Shown here: positions 37,441 to 57,416 of the stretch, in pieces
Numbering within the stretch: the first letter of the stretch is position 1
Layout: every line of letters starts with the position of its first letter
Assembly: GCA_020152595.1 (NCBI GenBank)
Contig: JAIGNY010002143.1
Span: 515,001 to 579,000, forward strand
Origin: Chiridota heheva
Lineage: Eukaryota; Echinodermata; Holothuroidea; Apodida; Chiridotidae
DNA: 64,000 bases
Reading direction: 5' to 3'
Made by a program: the position numbers and the translations under genes
The notes under the pieces: generated by a model
What the model saw: only the letters and a program-made list of their open reading frames with translations
The model's database searches: none
Told to the model about the DNA's origin: nothing

Positions 37441-37570
37441 AAAGGAGTATCTAGATCAAAGCTGGGCGTAAAGGAGTATCTCGGTCAAAGCTGCAGGTAT
37501 AAAGGAGTGTCTGGGTCAAAGCTGCGGGAGTAAAGGAGTGTCTCGGTCAAATCTGCGGACGTAAAGGAAT
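37441..37570 (+). repeat. Minisatellite monomers between microsatellite and hAT
   Basis: Four to five ~30-bp monomers of the form GTAAAGGAGTGTCTCGGTCA then AAGCTGCGG. They are monomeric and more diverged than the 61-bp dimers, so this is probably the older edge of the array. Confidence 0.85.
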
Positions 37571-37743
37571 CATAGGCGTAGAAGGCGGGGGGAGGGGTTG
37601 GGCTGCTGCCCCTATTCTTCAACAAAATATTTCTGTGAAAATTCGGGCAATATTCTGAGAATTTTTCGGGCACCTACCCTGGCAGTGGCATTTAACATAA
37701 ACCGTTGGTACGTATCCGCGTTATAAAAATCGCGGAAAAGGGG

Positions 37744-39006
37744 GGAAATTTTCACAACAAACGCAGACCGCGATTTAGCAAAAATGGTACTTGGAAAAAA
37801 AGTGGACACCATGACAGAAATAGCACCATTGCGTAATGCTCTTGGAACTACGCAGAGCCTATACAATTTTCTAGAAGGAAGTCCTAAGCAACATGCTGTA
37901 TTTAGTGGCATAGAAGTTGACGAGGAACACATGATCCACTCTCTTAAATCACAGAGTGTTACCCGATGGTCATGTCGCTGGCAAGCAGTCAAAGCCGTTC
38001 TACGCCAGATGCCTCGTATAATCAAAGCATTACTTACACTATCTGAGGATCAAACCCAAAGACTTATTCTGATAGTCGGGCACTTCTAAATGCTGTATAT
38101 GATTTTGAGTTTGTTTTTGGTTTATATGTATTAAAGTTAATACTATCGAATACTAGCAGCCTTACTTAGTCAGTACCTGCAGGGAAAGACGGTGGATGTA
38201 ATATTGGCAAAAAGGATTGCAGATGCAACAAGACAAACACTCAAAGATAGTAGAAATGATGAAATGTTTGAACTTGTTTGGAAACAAGCTGAACTCCTTG
38301 GTAACAACATCAAAGAATGTAAAGCGGATACAGACTATGAATTCAAGGAACCAAAGCTTCCAAGAGCACGTAAACCACCTCGTTGACTTGAGGTTCTCGT
38401 GGGGACAACAGGAGCTGGCGAAGCACAGCAGTACACCACTCCACGAGATTATTATCGTATCGATGCTTGTTTTTGTAGCATAGATAAAGTGGTTTCCGAG
38501 ATGGAATCGAGGCTTGATGTGGATGACCAGAGCGTACTTTGTGCCCTTGGTGACATTGTATTAAATGAAGCTACAACTGCAGGTAGTTATGATAAAGTAG
38601 CAGGATATTAGGATTTAGATCGAGACATTCTCGAAGCTGAAAAGAAGAGTTTCATTAACTGTAGAAAACAAACTAAGCAAATCATTCCTCTGGATTCTGG
38701 TCATTCTGCAGCAAATGTTGTGGAATATATGTATGCGTACGACCAACATGACATTTTGTGTACATGTTATAAGTGTGCATGCATTCTTGCAAATATCCCA
38801 GCAACGTCGTGTTCTGTCGAGAGGGCCTTCAGCGGCCTACGCAGATTAAAAACTTATTTACGAAATACTATGGGGCAACAAAGACTCCATAACCTTGCAA
38901 TTCTGAACATTGAACGAGAGTTTACGAACAGAATAATGCAAGAACAAATGAAAGGCATTATAACTATTTTTGGAAGCAGGCGGGTTAGAATTTTTTACTT
39001 TCATTA
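37744..39006 (+). pseudogene. hAT-family (ZMYM1-like) transposase pseudogene
   Basis: Homology runs through at least four frame segments. 37754-38088 includes LRNALGTTQSLYNFLEGS and SVTRWSCRWQAVKAVL. A shifted piece at 38069-38168 reads ALLNAVYDFEFVFGLYVLKL. 38167-38386 includes LQGKTVDVILAKRIADATRQ. 38399-39006 has one in-frame TAG at 38609. The last part carries the hAT C-terminal dimerisation signature: PATSCSVERAFSGLRRLKTY, then RNTMGQQRLHNLAILNIERE. The N-terminal zinc finger and first catalytic part are absent. Frameshifts near 38068, 38168 and 38395 and the TAG make it non-functional. It could otherwise be a host ZMYM1-like gene relic, but the terminal repeats and target duplication favour a transposon. 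Confidence 0.88.
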
Positions 39007-39288
39007 AGAACTTTTTTTACAGCTAAACGATTCAACCAGTCATGCATAATATGCACAACTGTTTGAGGGGATTTTTCGTGAATGAAATGCCTGGTGATTT
39101 GAATTGCACCAGCACCTATATCTTTGGTAATTCACTAGTGTGTTTTTCAATGGTTGAATTTATATTATTATTATCATCATTATTATTGTAACGACTTCCA
39201 CACAAATAATAACCAATATGAAAGGTAACACGGCAAATGATTGTATGTAATTAGCATGCGATGTAATAACCGATGCATGCCTATATGA

Positions 39289-39733
39289 CAGTGGCGTAAC
39301 TACAGGGAGGGGGAGGGGGGGGGGGTGGCAGGGGGAAACCGCCTGGGCCGGGCCCAAGGGTGCCCGCAGGCAACAGGCCCCGAAAAAATATGTATAATTC
39401 GACTCTTGCACCTTTGGTTCCCATGAGTTAAGAAATTATTGTCTGGGCCAAAATCAGCTTGTAAAAACATTTTTATTCCATTTTTGTAAATTAATAACAA
39501 TTTGAGCAACACCTATAAAATCAAGGGAAAATATTCAAACTTTTTTCGATTTTTAAAGCCATTTCCTGCAGTCTGGGAGGCATATTTCCAAAATTTTCAT
39601 CATACGCTACGCGCCAACCAAGGTGGCGCGTAGCGTAGTTGTCGTTTTTATAATGATTTTACCCACTTGATACCATGGGGCCCGCAGTATCCCTCTCGCC
39701 CCCGGCCCGCAGAACCCTAGTTACGCCACGCTG
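39289..39733. mobile_element. Nested non-autonomous hAT element
   Basis: Starts CAGTGGCGTAACTACAGGG and ends with the inverse, CCCTAGTTACGCCACGCTG. Flanks read CTATATGA on the left and CTATCATGA on the right, an 8-bp target duplication with one extra base. G-rich after the left end, with no coding content. It lies inside the 37571-39828 hAT element and so is younger than it. Confidence 0.8.
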
Positions 39734-39828
39734 CTATCATGATATGTACAATAACATGTTGAAAACGGGGGATTTTTCGGGCAAGTCGTTACAGCCCCCC
39801 AAAATCAAATTGGGCTCCTACGCCCATG

Positions 39829-40023
39829 AAAGGAATGTCTAGGTTAAAGCTGCAGGGGTGTAAAAGAGCGTTTATGTCAAAGCTGTGGGCATAAATGAGT
39901 GTGTCGGTCAAAGTGGCGGGCGTAAAGGAGTGTCGCGGTCAAACTGCCAGGCGTAAAAGCAGGGTTACGGTCAAACTTGGCGTAAAGGAGTATCTTGGAC
40001 AAAGCTGGGCGTAAAGGAGTGTT
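39829..40023 (+). repeat. Minisatellite monomers beyond the hAT element
   Basis: Continues the array after the transposon: AAAGGAATGTCTAGGTTAAA, then about six ~31-bp monomers (GCGTAAAGGAGTGTCGCGGT). It begins with the second copy of the 8-bp target duplication. Confidence 0.87.
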
Positions 40024-40659
40024 TAGTTATTTCCTCATGCATCTGTACATTGGCGGAAAGAATGGGTTGCATAGCGCGGCAAACCGGATCTCAGGTAGAC
40101 TTATCAGGTATATACTATTTAGCAAGGATCTAGACCCCCCAAAAAGAAGTGTCATTTTGCGGCCGTTAATGTTTTGGTGCCCGATCGCTTTTCACCTGCT
40201 TAAAAAAACATTTTAAAACATATATTTATATGAGAGATATGAAGGTGTTACGAATGAGTGCCTGTTCTTGCCCGTTAAATACTGCTTGGACAACGATTGC
40301 AGAACCATTTAAAGACAAATTTCTGAAAGAAAGGTAACTGGACGTCATAACAGTTTGCTACATCATTTCAGGGACTGCTGATCGTAAATGAATGCATCAT
40401 ACACATACTAACCACGTACAAATAGCGTCCGATTGCGAAAGTTTTTCGGGCTGTTCAGATCTTAATTCAGTAATTTGTCATTTTCAAGTTCAAGCTATGA
40501 TAAAAATGATTTGCAGTGGTCGAAAAAGCTCATAAGAGTAAAACGTTGGGCACATAGAAGTTAAATGGCGTGAACCGTTTAGGAAATTACATCTAGGAAC
40601 CGTCAAAGCCCTTGAAGGGTCCAGAGGGGCGAAGCCTCCACAAGCGCTGCTTTGGTAAA

Positions 40660-40870
40660 AAAAAATCGAAATTTAAAGAAAACGTCCTAAATATTGAGAG
40701 AGAAAAAATAGTTGAAGAAAATATCCCGACAATGAAGGAAATTTCACGAAAACTGAGCAATTTTAAAGGAAATGAAGGAAATTTCACGAAAATGCAAGAA
40801 AATTGCACGATAATGAAAAAAAATTCCCGATAACGAAGGAAATTTCCCCCCCAAAAAAGAAAACTGAAGA
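40660..40870 (+). repeat. Second GAAGGAAATTTCACG-type repeat tract
   Basis: Units such as AATGAAGGAAATTTCACGAA and AATGCAAGAAAATTGCACGA repeat about every 30-40 bases. Related to 17810-18270 by composition and by motif order. Both tracts lie near a GGGGCGAAGCC-type motif (40626 here). Confidence 0.7.
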
Positions 40871-40874
40871 AAAT

Positions 40875-42868
40875 TTTCTACAACATGTAATATTTTAGGA
40901 GAACAAACAGAGATGCTATCGATACTAGTTGTGAAATTTCAATGGCAGACACACGTTATACGTGGCATCGATCAAGGATACTGTCCCTGCATCGATGCAT
41001 TGTTTACAAATAGTCGTTCCCAAAATGACGTCATTGCGTACTGAGCCTGATTCTGGGTTTTTGCGTCAAGGTGCGAAAAATGCAATTTTCTTTTGCGATT
41101 TTCTAGCAACCGATTGGGTTTTGTGCAGAAAAAAGTTATATTTTTGCAAATCAAATAATTCAAATAACATAATTAAAGGAACACTAGACCGAAAGTAAAG
41201 GCGTATTTTTAGGGGTCCCCAAAAAATCAAATGTTTATCTAGAACGCAACGGTATAGCAATTTTCTAGTTATGATGAATATTTAAGTAACATTTGCTCTC
41301 ACGTCGTCTGTGAGCTATGGAGGCATAAGCTTATTGATCTGTTGTGGATGATATATCTTTAAATGAGCGCCCTCACTTTTCAGCCTTTTGCTCATTTAAC
41401 GTAAGATCCGGACCCCCATGGCAGGACCACTTTAAACGAAGGAGGTCGGCATGTACCTATACATGAGTGAGTCATCCATGAAAATGTAGCACATGCCATA
41501 ATAAAAGTTGTATTGTGTAACATTAAAATGTGTCTAAATTGAAGAAATAACATAAATGCCTTAAAAAGGGTTCTCGGCTCAAGAAAATTGGTTGACTCGT
41601 CTCCAATAAATCCGATACATGCTACTAGCTGACTAGGAACGTCACTTCCGCGGCGGTAATTGATTGGCTTGTCAGTATTTGTGCAAATATTTAGACCAAT
41701 CGAAAACATTGAGTTACATTGTATTGTTGTATTGGCTTATGTGTAAGTTAATTTGAAACGGTACTGGTTTTTAACCAATCACCATATAGTCAACAGGATA
41801 ATTATTATTTTTCAATAAATGTGGCTTCAAAGTTGATGTTTCCATTTAGAGAAAAAGACTACACTAAAATGTATTGATTATTGTGCAATATTTGGCCGGC
41901 TTGAGATATGTACCGCAAATATTTCATAATACGGTAGCTCATGCAGGACCCAGTTTTCATATATTACAAATTAAAATTGAACATGGTTGCACCGAATCTC
42001 CCCGTATAACCCAGGTGTGGAGGAATGATGGGTATTACTAATGGAAATCGTTGTTGCAGTTTGTGTGAGTTGAAGTTTTAAAAATGAAATAATCATACTA
42101 ATTAAAAAATTCAAAAGGTAAATTAGTATGACCATTGGCAATTTTCTGGCAAAGTGTATACAAAAAAATACATTTTTCAGCATGATGGAAAACCCCAAAT
42201 TTATGGACTTTTTAGCAAAATGTTTAGACCTTTTTACCTTCTGGAGAGCCGTTGGGGAGGAGGGAGGGTGGGCGACCGTGCTACACTCATGCATATCCTT
42301 TTCTTACGCACCTTCTAGCATTGTACAGTTGTAATATATTTTCTCTCAATTCCTTTGAAATCAACTTAAGTTTAAGGCCCGTCTATAGTATTAATATGGA
42401 AACCTATTCGATACGTCAGTTTACGAGCTCTAAGAGAGCGTTATTCTAAACTGTGTTGCTTATTATCGGCTACGGTAGTTTCCGGGAATTTGTGGTTCAA
42501 GGAATTTTGTTCGTAATTATACTAGTAACCACAAGAGTAAATATTCCACACAAGTATGTGCGTGTCGCTTCAATGAAAGAATTAACTATTAACTGTTGAA
42601 AGAACCAGTACGAAAACCATATATGGATTATCATTAGAACAACAAGTATGCTTTTGTTGGAATATTTGTATTGTTGCAAATTACGCGGTGAATATTGGAA
42701 TTTCTTAAAACAATCGGTAAGCGAAGCTTTCATTTTCATTAAAGGACTAACCTTAAGCATACAGTGACTGTTCATGCCGGTATGCGACTATGTGGAACAC
42801 AGGTGTTCCTAGCGTTATGCCAACCTATACGGCAACCTACATACTTATTACATATAATGATATAGCCT
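40875..42868. other. Mostly unassigned, with repeat family E
   Basis: AT-rich. Several blocks with ATTGGCTT/CCAATC motifs suggest further worn MITEs. No gene supported. Confidence 0.45.
41586..41712. repeat. Dispersed repeat family E, copy 2 (inverted)
   Basis: CGTCTCCAATAAATCCGATA, GTCACTTCCGCGGCGGTAAT and GATTGGCTTGTCAGTATTTG are the inverse of 32800-32915. Ends not defined. Part of a longer dispersed element that may reach from about 41170 to 41830. Confidence 0.75.
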
Positions 42869-43619
<751 letters not shown>

Positions 43620-43876
43620 GACAAAATTTAAATTTTGTTCACAAAGAATAAAAGACTTTTCGAAATTGTAACATTAATTACGGCGATAATTCTTGGAAGA
43701 TTGTGCTAAAAGGCTATAAGTTCCATACAGAAAATGAAATTCAATTTTAAGCCATCCTTTGAACCACATTTACATTTGCTCAGTTGTGGGGTCAATTGAA
43801 CAATTTTTGATGATTCTAAGAAAGATGTATTTCTCGCTGGAAATAACGTCATAAAAATGTCATATATCATATCCCG

Positions 43877-44214
43877 GTGGGTCTGCAACCAATGAGTTTA
43901 CAACTGGTTATCAATGGCCGTGGCCGTTTTCATATAATGTCCAGCACTGGGTGCTTTCGGGACGTTAACCTAGCTACAGTATGCTATGCTATACCAACCT
44001 GCATCATCAGAGTACCCCAATTTAGTTTGATTACCTTCTATGGAAAACTTTCCATCAGATTTGGACCGGGATGCTTTAGTGGTCGTGCCATCAGTTATGA
44101 AAATGTGCCCATTAGCAGATTAGGGAGAGGCCCTCGCAGGCTCGATGGCAGACTGATCAATGTCCAGTCCGACTCTGCTTGTTTAAGACGCATGCATCAG
44201 ATAGTTAGCCAGTT
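43877..44214 (+). CDS. Candidate exon with consensus donor, unrecognised
   Basis: A 112-codon open frame with unbiased composition (FYGKLSIRFGPGCFSGRAIS, then RLGRGPRRLDGRLINVQSDS) runs straight into AGTT|GTAAGT at 44215, a full donor. The exon would end in phase 2, while the first visible exon of the downstream gene needs phase 1, so they cannot be joined directly. No family match from memory. Confidence 0.25.
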
Positions 44215-45339
44215 GTAAGTATGCTTGGAGGTCAGCCCTCTCACCTCCCCTTCACTCGACCCGCTACCGGGCTTCTCCCACCACCACCACTGCATCGAAT
44301 TCAGCAAAGCCTATGGCAGTATGGGTGAAGATACGTTTCCCGCCAACTTTCAGCCTACAATTTAAAGTCTGGTTACACCAATGAAACAATGATGGGCGGC
44401 GAGACTAAGAGAGTTAAGAGGCGAGACTAAGAGAGTTGGGAGGTGTGTTCCGCATTTTTTAGCGGAAGTTCGGAATAGCCAATATTACTCTAAAAATTTC
44501 CTACAATTATTTTTCGTGTTGCTAAGTCTTGAAATTATTTCAAAATATTTTAATTACGATCCGAAAGTTTGTTGAACTACATTCAAAGAAAACACAGGAA
44601 AACGTCCTTGTTTTAAATAATCAGGAAATATTTTAGCTGCCTGAAATCATTGCACTTTCTTTCGTATTATTTGCTTCGTTAACATTTAGATACACCGTAT
44701 ATCCTGCATTTTCCCATGGAATTAAACTAGAAGGCAGTTCTTTTAAAAAAAGGCGATGATTATCGCAAATAAAGTATTTCGATTTTCCTTTTAATCGGGG
44801 TTAACCAATCGCCAAAAATAAATTTGTATTAACCCCCACAGGAATTTGTTTTCCTGTTTCGATTCCTTCATACATCATATACTGTTAATACTCCCACCCG
44901 TAGTGTTGTTCTGTGGTAATATCGCCCTCTGTATCAAACAGAGACTTACTCAACAGCGTGACAGAATTAATCATCGGGGAATTCCGTGTTTGATTTTCTG
45001 TTGAGTCAGTTTTCGTTTTAGTTTATATGTGTTAATCAATTAATTGCAGCACCGACCAGGGGTGTTGTAAATCATTGTGTCGGAGAGGAATGTATATAGG
45101 ATTAGTCTTGCCCATTTCCCGCCCTGAAGAGTTATATAGAATTGGATTCAGTGGCGTAACGCAGTGTGGCTACACTGGACAGAGCCTTGAACTGTTAAAT
45201 GTTTGGAGGAAAAAGGATATTCTCATAATTTAAGCTTGGATAAATTAATCATAAATTTGATGCAATAACAATTGTGTATAAACAATCAAGTGAATTTCAT
45301 AAAGGTCCGCTCAGTTAACGTTAGTATATGTGCAATCGA

Positions 45340-45715
45340 ACACCTTCAAATTTTTCCGTGAAATATTCGAGAAATTTTAAGAAAAGTGGTGACTTCTTAT
45401 TAGGTGTTACCATTAAGCAGACGCGCTTTAACAGTTTAACAGGATTTAAAGTTTGGTTCAGGAATCATTTTGACTTAAATTGTAATAAATATTATAAGAG
45501 TCCAATCACACTTTTGTTTCTTTATTCTATTTCAATGAAACGGAGTGTTATGGAATTATACACACATAAAGCGACTATATCAAAGACTACGGCGAAGCTT
45601 TTATTGAATAGACTCGTACTGCGCATGTCCTGAACTGGCGAACTTTGAGATCTCCCTATCGGGAGTTCGAACCGGACTGCTAATGAGCGATTTATGATCC
45701 TCCCTGCTTTCAGAA
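45340..45715 (+). repeat. Dispersed repeat family G, copy 1
   Basis: CCGTGAAATATTCGAGAAAT, AAGAAAAGTGGTGACTTCTT, GTTACCATTAAGCAGACGCG and GGGAGTTCGAACCGGACTGC match 47790-48165 in order. The last block has a B-box-like GTTCGAACC. The 101-codon frame in it is not a gene. Confidence 0.72.
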
Positions 45716-46124
45716 GTGAAATTGAAGTAAACCAGACTCGTTACAGTCAATAAGCATGACGTTACAGTCAACAAGCATACATTATAAGTAATTGTAGTTT
45801 GAAATTTTAAATGAAAATAAGATGAATGAGTGTATCACTTTTCGAATATCATTGTGTACGGGTTTGTCACGGGCATGTTTTATATTAAACCTCTCACTGG
45901 AGAAATTCGTAAGAAGGATAATCAGTTATAAACTAATTTCAACGAGATCTGCTGGTATATTAATATAATTATCAAAAACATGAACAAGGGTGGAAAAATA
46001 ATTTACTTTCTAGGACAGTATTCTTAAAAACAGTTTATTGTAAACAACAATAACATAACCGAATGCTTAATTTTAACCAAAAATATCAATTGTATTGCAA
46101 GTCTTTTCTTATTTCTGTTTTTAT

Positions 46125-46235
46125 TCTTTCACACTTTTTCTCCCCTTTTCTTTTTCTATTTTTTCTTTTCCATCTTTTCTTTCTACATTGAGACCTGAAA
46201 AATTCTTTGGCCATCGGTGGTGTGGTCCGTTATAG
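46125..46235 (-). repeat. Purine-rich dispersed repeat, copy 2 (inverted)
   Basis: On the minus strand CCACCGATGGCCAAAGAATT then TTTCAGGTCTCAATGTAGAA and a run of AAAGAAAAG units, as in the other two copies. Upstream of the first visible host exon. Confidence 0.6.
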
Positions 46236-46304
46236 AATCCTGGAAATAAATGTGCTTCCATTCCATTTTTCTTATAATGTATCAATTGCTGATTTAGAAA
46301 AAAT

Positions 46305-46431
46305 TAAAGGAATTGTTCAGAGTTCAGTTTATTTTATATAAAAGAGGACTTTAAAAGAATCAAAATGGTGTAGAAAGCATTCAAAAATCTTATATATAAA
46401 ATGGATTTGCTTGAACCCTGAACTAATCCTA
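46305..46431. mobile_element. MITE family A, deleted 127-bp copy next to an exon
   Basis: Left TAAAGGAATTGTTCAGAGTT and the right inverse TAGGATTAGTTCAGGGTTCA close around a short middle (AAAGAGGACTTTAAAAGAAT). Almost the whole element can fold on itself. It ends 67 bases before the exon at 46498, within the intron near the branch region. Confidence 0.72.
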
Positions 46432-46497
46432 GCAAATTATAGATATATGAAATCATTTTTGTCATCGGGTTGTCTTATTGTTTCTCTTTTCCAACAG

Positions 46498-54123
<7,626 letters not shown>

Positions 54124-54600
54124 AAAGGCGGGTGCAAAAAGGACAACTGAAAAGAACATGAAAACTTTGCAAATGTAAACCTTATTTATTTTAACTCTCA
54201 GTGTCAACAATATTTTTTTCTTCCATATTTGGCTGAGATCGTCTGTACCGGATTTTGCACTACTTGCAGAAACTTTGTAACAGTTGAATAGTTTCGGATA
54301 CACATTAGAGTGAAGTTGCAAGGACAGAATTGTGCATTACCTGCACTTGAGAGGGAAAAGTGTCTCAAGTGTTTCGTTTGTACCAGGTGTACATCCTCGC
54401 TTTGTAACAAGTATTTTAGTGGTTGGTGTTCGATTTATTCAATTCTAATTGGTACAGATTAGGACCTGATTCTCTCTAGTTACCATACCACTTTTTAATG
54501 TTTCCTGTCAGATTTGTTTGTAAAGATTTTTAAGTTTGCAATTATCAAAGTAAATCTAAGACTCCAGGCTGGAAATACGTTTAAGCTTAATTGATCAATT
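54124..54600 (+). other. Probable 3' UTR of the host gene
   Basis: AT-rich sequence following the stop codon, without a supported coding frame. I see no canonical AATAAA close by, so the polyadenylation site is not placed. Confidence 0.4.
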
Positions 54601-54766
54601 ATAAAGAAATGGGATAGACATTTACGAAAATGGTATCATCCGTACATGATATTAATATTCCAATTTAAGTGCTACAAAGGTGATTGACAGTGAGATTTGT
54701 ACCGCCCCCATGTATCCGTATCAATGAGACCTACTATTAGGCCTTAATGGAACATTTGAAACAAAA

Positions 54767-55023
54767 CATATATGATTATTCGGCATCACATATTTCCCGA
54801 AGGCTTATTCGTTAGTCTCTGACCTGACCATTCTTAGGTTCTGAAAGCCTGAAAAGTCGGATGCAAAAAGGACAACTGAAAATGAACATGAAAACTTTGC
54901 AAATGTAAACCTTGTTCATTTGAACTCTCAGTGGCAACAATATTTGTTCTATATATGATTATTCGGCATAACATATTTCCCTAAGGCGTATTCGTAAGTC
55001 TCTGACCTGACCTGACCATTCTC
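54767..55023 (+). repeat. X-Y-X duplication carrying a copy of the host gene's 3' end
   Basis: The block Y at 54838-54949 copies 54109-54226, meaning the last ~15 bases of coding sequence, the stop and the early UTR, with few differences and a GGCGGG to GTCGGA change. Y is flanked by two copies of X (54767-54836 and 54951-55023; the second has an extra CTGAC repeat). This looks like local duplication rather than a retrocopy, because no exon junction is included. Confidence 0.75.
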
Positions 55024-55951
55024 TGTTAAAATATTCCTTTAAAGATATTTAAACATTTTTGAATAATGTAATTGCCATCCAGAAAAATGAGTATCTAGCC
55101 AAGAAAATCTTCGTTCCTAGAAAAAACAGCTTGTCAAAAAAACTTATTTAAGCACTCAAAAGATAACACATATTACCAAACGTAAGCACTAAAACTATTT
55201 TTTTAAATGGTCGAATTTTTCAGATATTCGAATCTTGTAGCAAACATGTTTGTTTTTTTATAGGAAGCTGATGGATTATTTCTTAGATATCGCCATATTC
55301 TCCACAAGATTACCAAATATTGTTTATAAGCATTAGACTGATGAATTTTCTATAGTATGTATTACGGGCGGAACAAAATATATGCCTACACGTTGCAAAA
55401 GACACGAGAAAATATGAAGCTCTTTGCTAAAACAAATCTGGGTTAGGGATGGCCTTGGGATAATGTACGTAAGATTACGTGTATCACCTGACCGTGATAG
55501 TCTCATAATTGATCATGTGAATTATACACAATTATGCAAGTATTTATTATTTCCCTTAGAATGAAATTAATTCAGATATGAAATGTACGTTACTCGCTAT
55601 TTATTTAAATAAATTATGCAAGCTCTTTGCATCATGCTACGATTTCTGATATTTTACAACCTTTGATATGACAGCAAATACAATACTACAGTAAAGCGTA
55701 GCCTATGCCACGTTTGTCGCAATAAGGTCTGAGAAACCTATTATGATTACATTTATCGTCATTACGAGTATCGTCACTCAACAGTTTCCACGCCACCTTC
55801 CTAAATGAGAGGTATAAATCAAAACGTTATCCGCCACATGTTCTTGCAATTCAATGACGTATAGTACTTGTGAACACTTTTCCCCCGCTGGAGACTTGGT
55901 TATACATGATTTTATATTGACCGTCGTCGATAGATTATGAATTGCCAAGAT

Positions 55952-56391
55952 GTTTTATGTTTATCTCGGAGAGGCGACATTAGAAAATGGTACGAGAAAA
56001 GAAGACATCAAGTCAAGAGTGGAGAGAGCAGGAGGAACAATTCAGCACCTAAATAAGATATGGAAATCAAATGGCATTTGGCCTTGATCAGTTGATACAA
56101 CTGTACAAAGGGTCAAATTATGCTATTGTTTATACTACTGTGTGGTGAGAAAGCGTGGACGATGAGACGTGAGGATGGACAAGTATCGAGTATATTTGAG
56201 ATGTCTTGCCTAAGAAGATTAATTGGAGTCGCAAGACTCTATAAACTAGGCAATCAGTTTATCATCGACGACCTTGGAATTGGAAAAAGTGCTGTAGAAG
56301 GACAGAGATAGCAAAGTTCAGATTTCTTGGGCTGGATCCAAGAAACATACCTAGAGGTAGATCACCGAAATATGGACAGGCTGTGTTAAGG
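55952..56391 (+). pseudogene. RTE/L1-like LINE, C-terminal RT fragment
   Basis: Three frame pieces carry the usual C-terminal landmarks of non-LTR reverse transcriptases: VYLGEATLENGTRKEDIKSR then HLNKIWKSNGIW at 55964-56086; LLFILLCGEKAWTMRREDGQ then FEMSCLRRLIGVARL at 56123-56230; and KFRFLGLDPRNIPRGRSPKY at 56315-56375. Stops and frameshifts separate them. The catalytic core is absent. The clade (RTE versus L1-like) is not settled by these motifs. Confidence 0.8.
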
Positions 56392-57416
56392 GTAATATGT
56401 AATCTCGGGGCATCAATTGACTAGTGATGGCAGAAAGGCTGACCCAAGACATAAGTTATAGAGAGAACACATAAGGAGTAACCATGAAACTTGTAGGAGA
56501 CGGCGTTAGAGAAAATATTTATGACGTCTTGCCTTCTAAGCATACAGATGTTTGTATTTGGCAAATCTCAGTATGATTTGATTTGTTAACAGTCAAATAG
56601 TAATTTACATAAAAACGTTACCCGTAGCACATGCGTGTGAGCAAGTCTGTCTGTTATCTGTCCCATCTTCATTGCCATATTACAACCCCCGCCCCCAAAT
56701 TTGTTTTATTTCATGGCATTGTGTATATCATTCTGTACTATATGTAGCCGTTTGTCCATGCAACACTTAGCAATTATATAATATCATATTATCCGAAAAG
56801 TAGAAAGTGTGTGTTGGATATTGCCTTCCAAATGTTTAAAGTCATTTACTTGCAGTTTTGATAAGTACGAAAGCATTGTATGAACACCTCATTGATTGAG
56901 TACACATTGCACACCCAAAAAACAAATGAAAGAGAAGTGATCTGAACAAATGGCTACAAAGTGAAAAGCATGGTATGAGTTGTCATTACCATATCTTTAT
57001 CCATTTACTATCTGCAGTGTAGCGACGATAAAAACAACACAAGAGTAGAAAATATTTAATTCATGAGTACAAGATCTTGTTTTACAGGTAACATTCCAAT
57101 GTGCATAAGACATTTGGCGATAACCAAGGATCATCGTACTGAGATTGACCAAATATAAATGTTTATGTTTTCGAGAAGAACCGCGATCTTTTATCAATTC
57201 ATAATCTATCTATGACCATCAATATACAAAGATGTATGACCAACACTTCTCCAGCAGAAGAACAGTACTCACTGCAAGTGTGACATTAAACATTAAACTG
57301 GAAGAAATTTGGTGTATAACGTGTTGATGTATATACTATGCTTTAAGAAGACGTCAAAACCACTACACGGCCCATGAAGATAATCGTAATGGCAATACAT
57401 CTGATCTGACAATCCG

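Larger units (their letters stand above)
37571..39828 (+). mobile_element. hAT transposon with transposase remnant, perfect 8-bp target duplication
   Basis: The element starts CATAGGCGTAGAAGG and ends with the inverse of CATGGGCGTAGGAGC (12 of 15 match). It is flanked on both sides by AAAGGAAT (37563-37570 and 39829-39836), the 8-bp duplication expected for hAT. Inside is a ZMYM1-like hAT transposase in pieces. The insertion lies within the GGCGTAAAGGAGTG minisatellite, whose repeats continue on both sides. A smaller hAT element is nested at 39289-39733. The N-terminal part of the transposase is missing, so the element is internally deleted. Confidence 0.9.

Noticed and set aside
37015-37471. 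Leu-rich membrane-like frames
   Set aside because: Come from ATT/GTT trinucleotide repeats.
45150-45200. hAT element starting CAGTGGCGTAACG
   Set aside because: No partner end found within several hundred bases.
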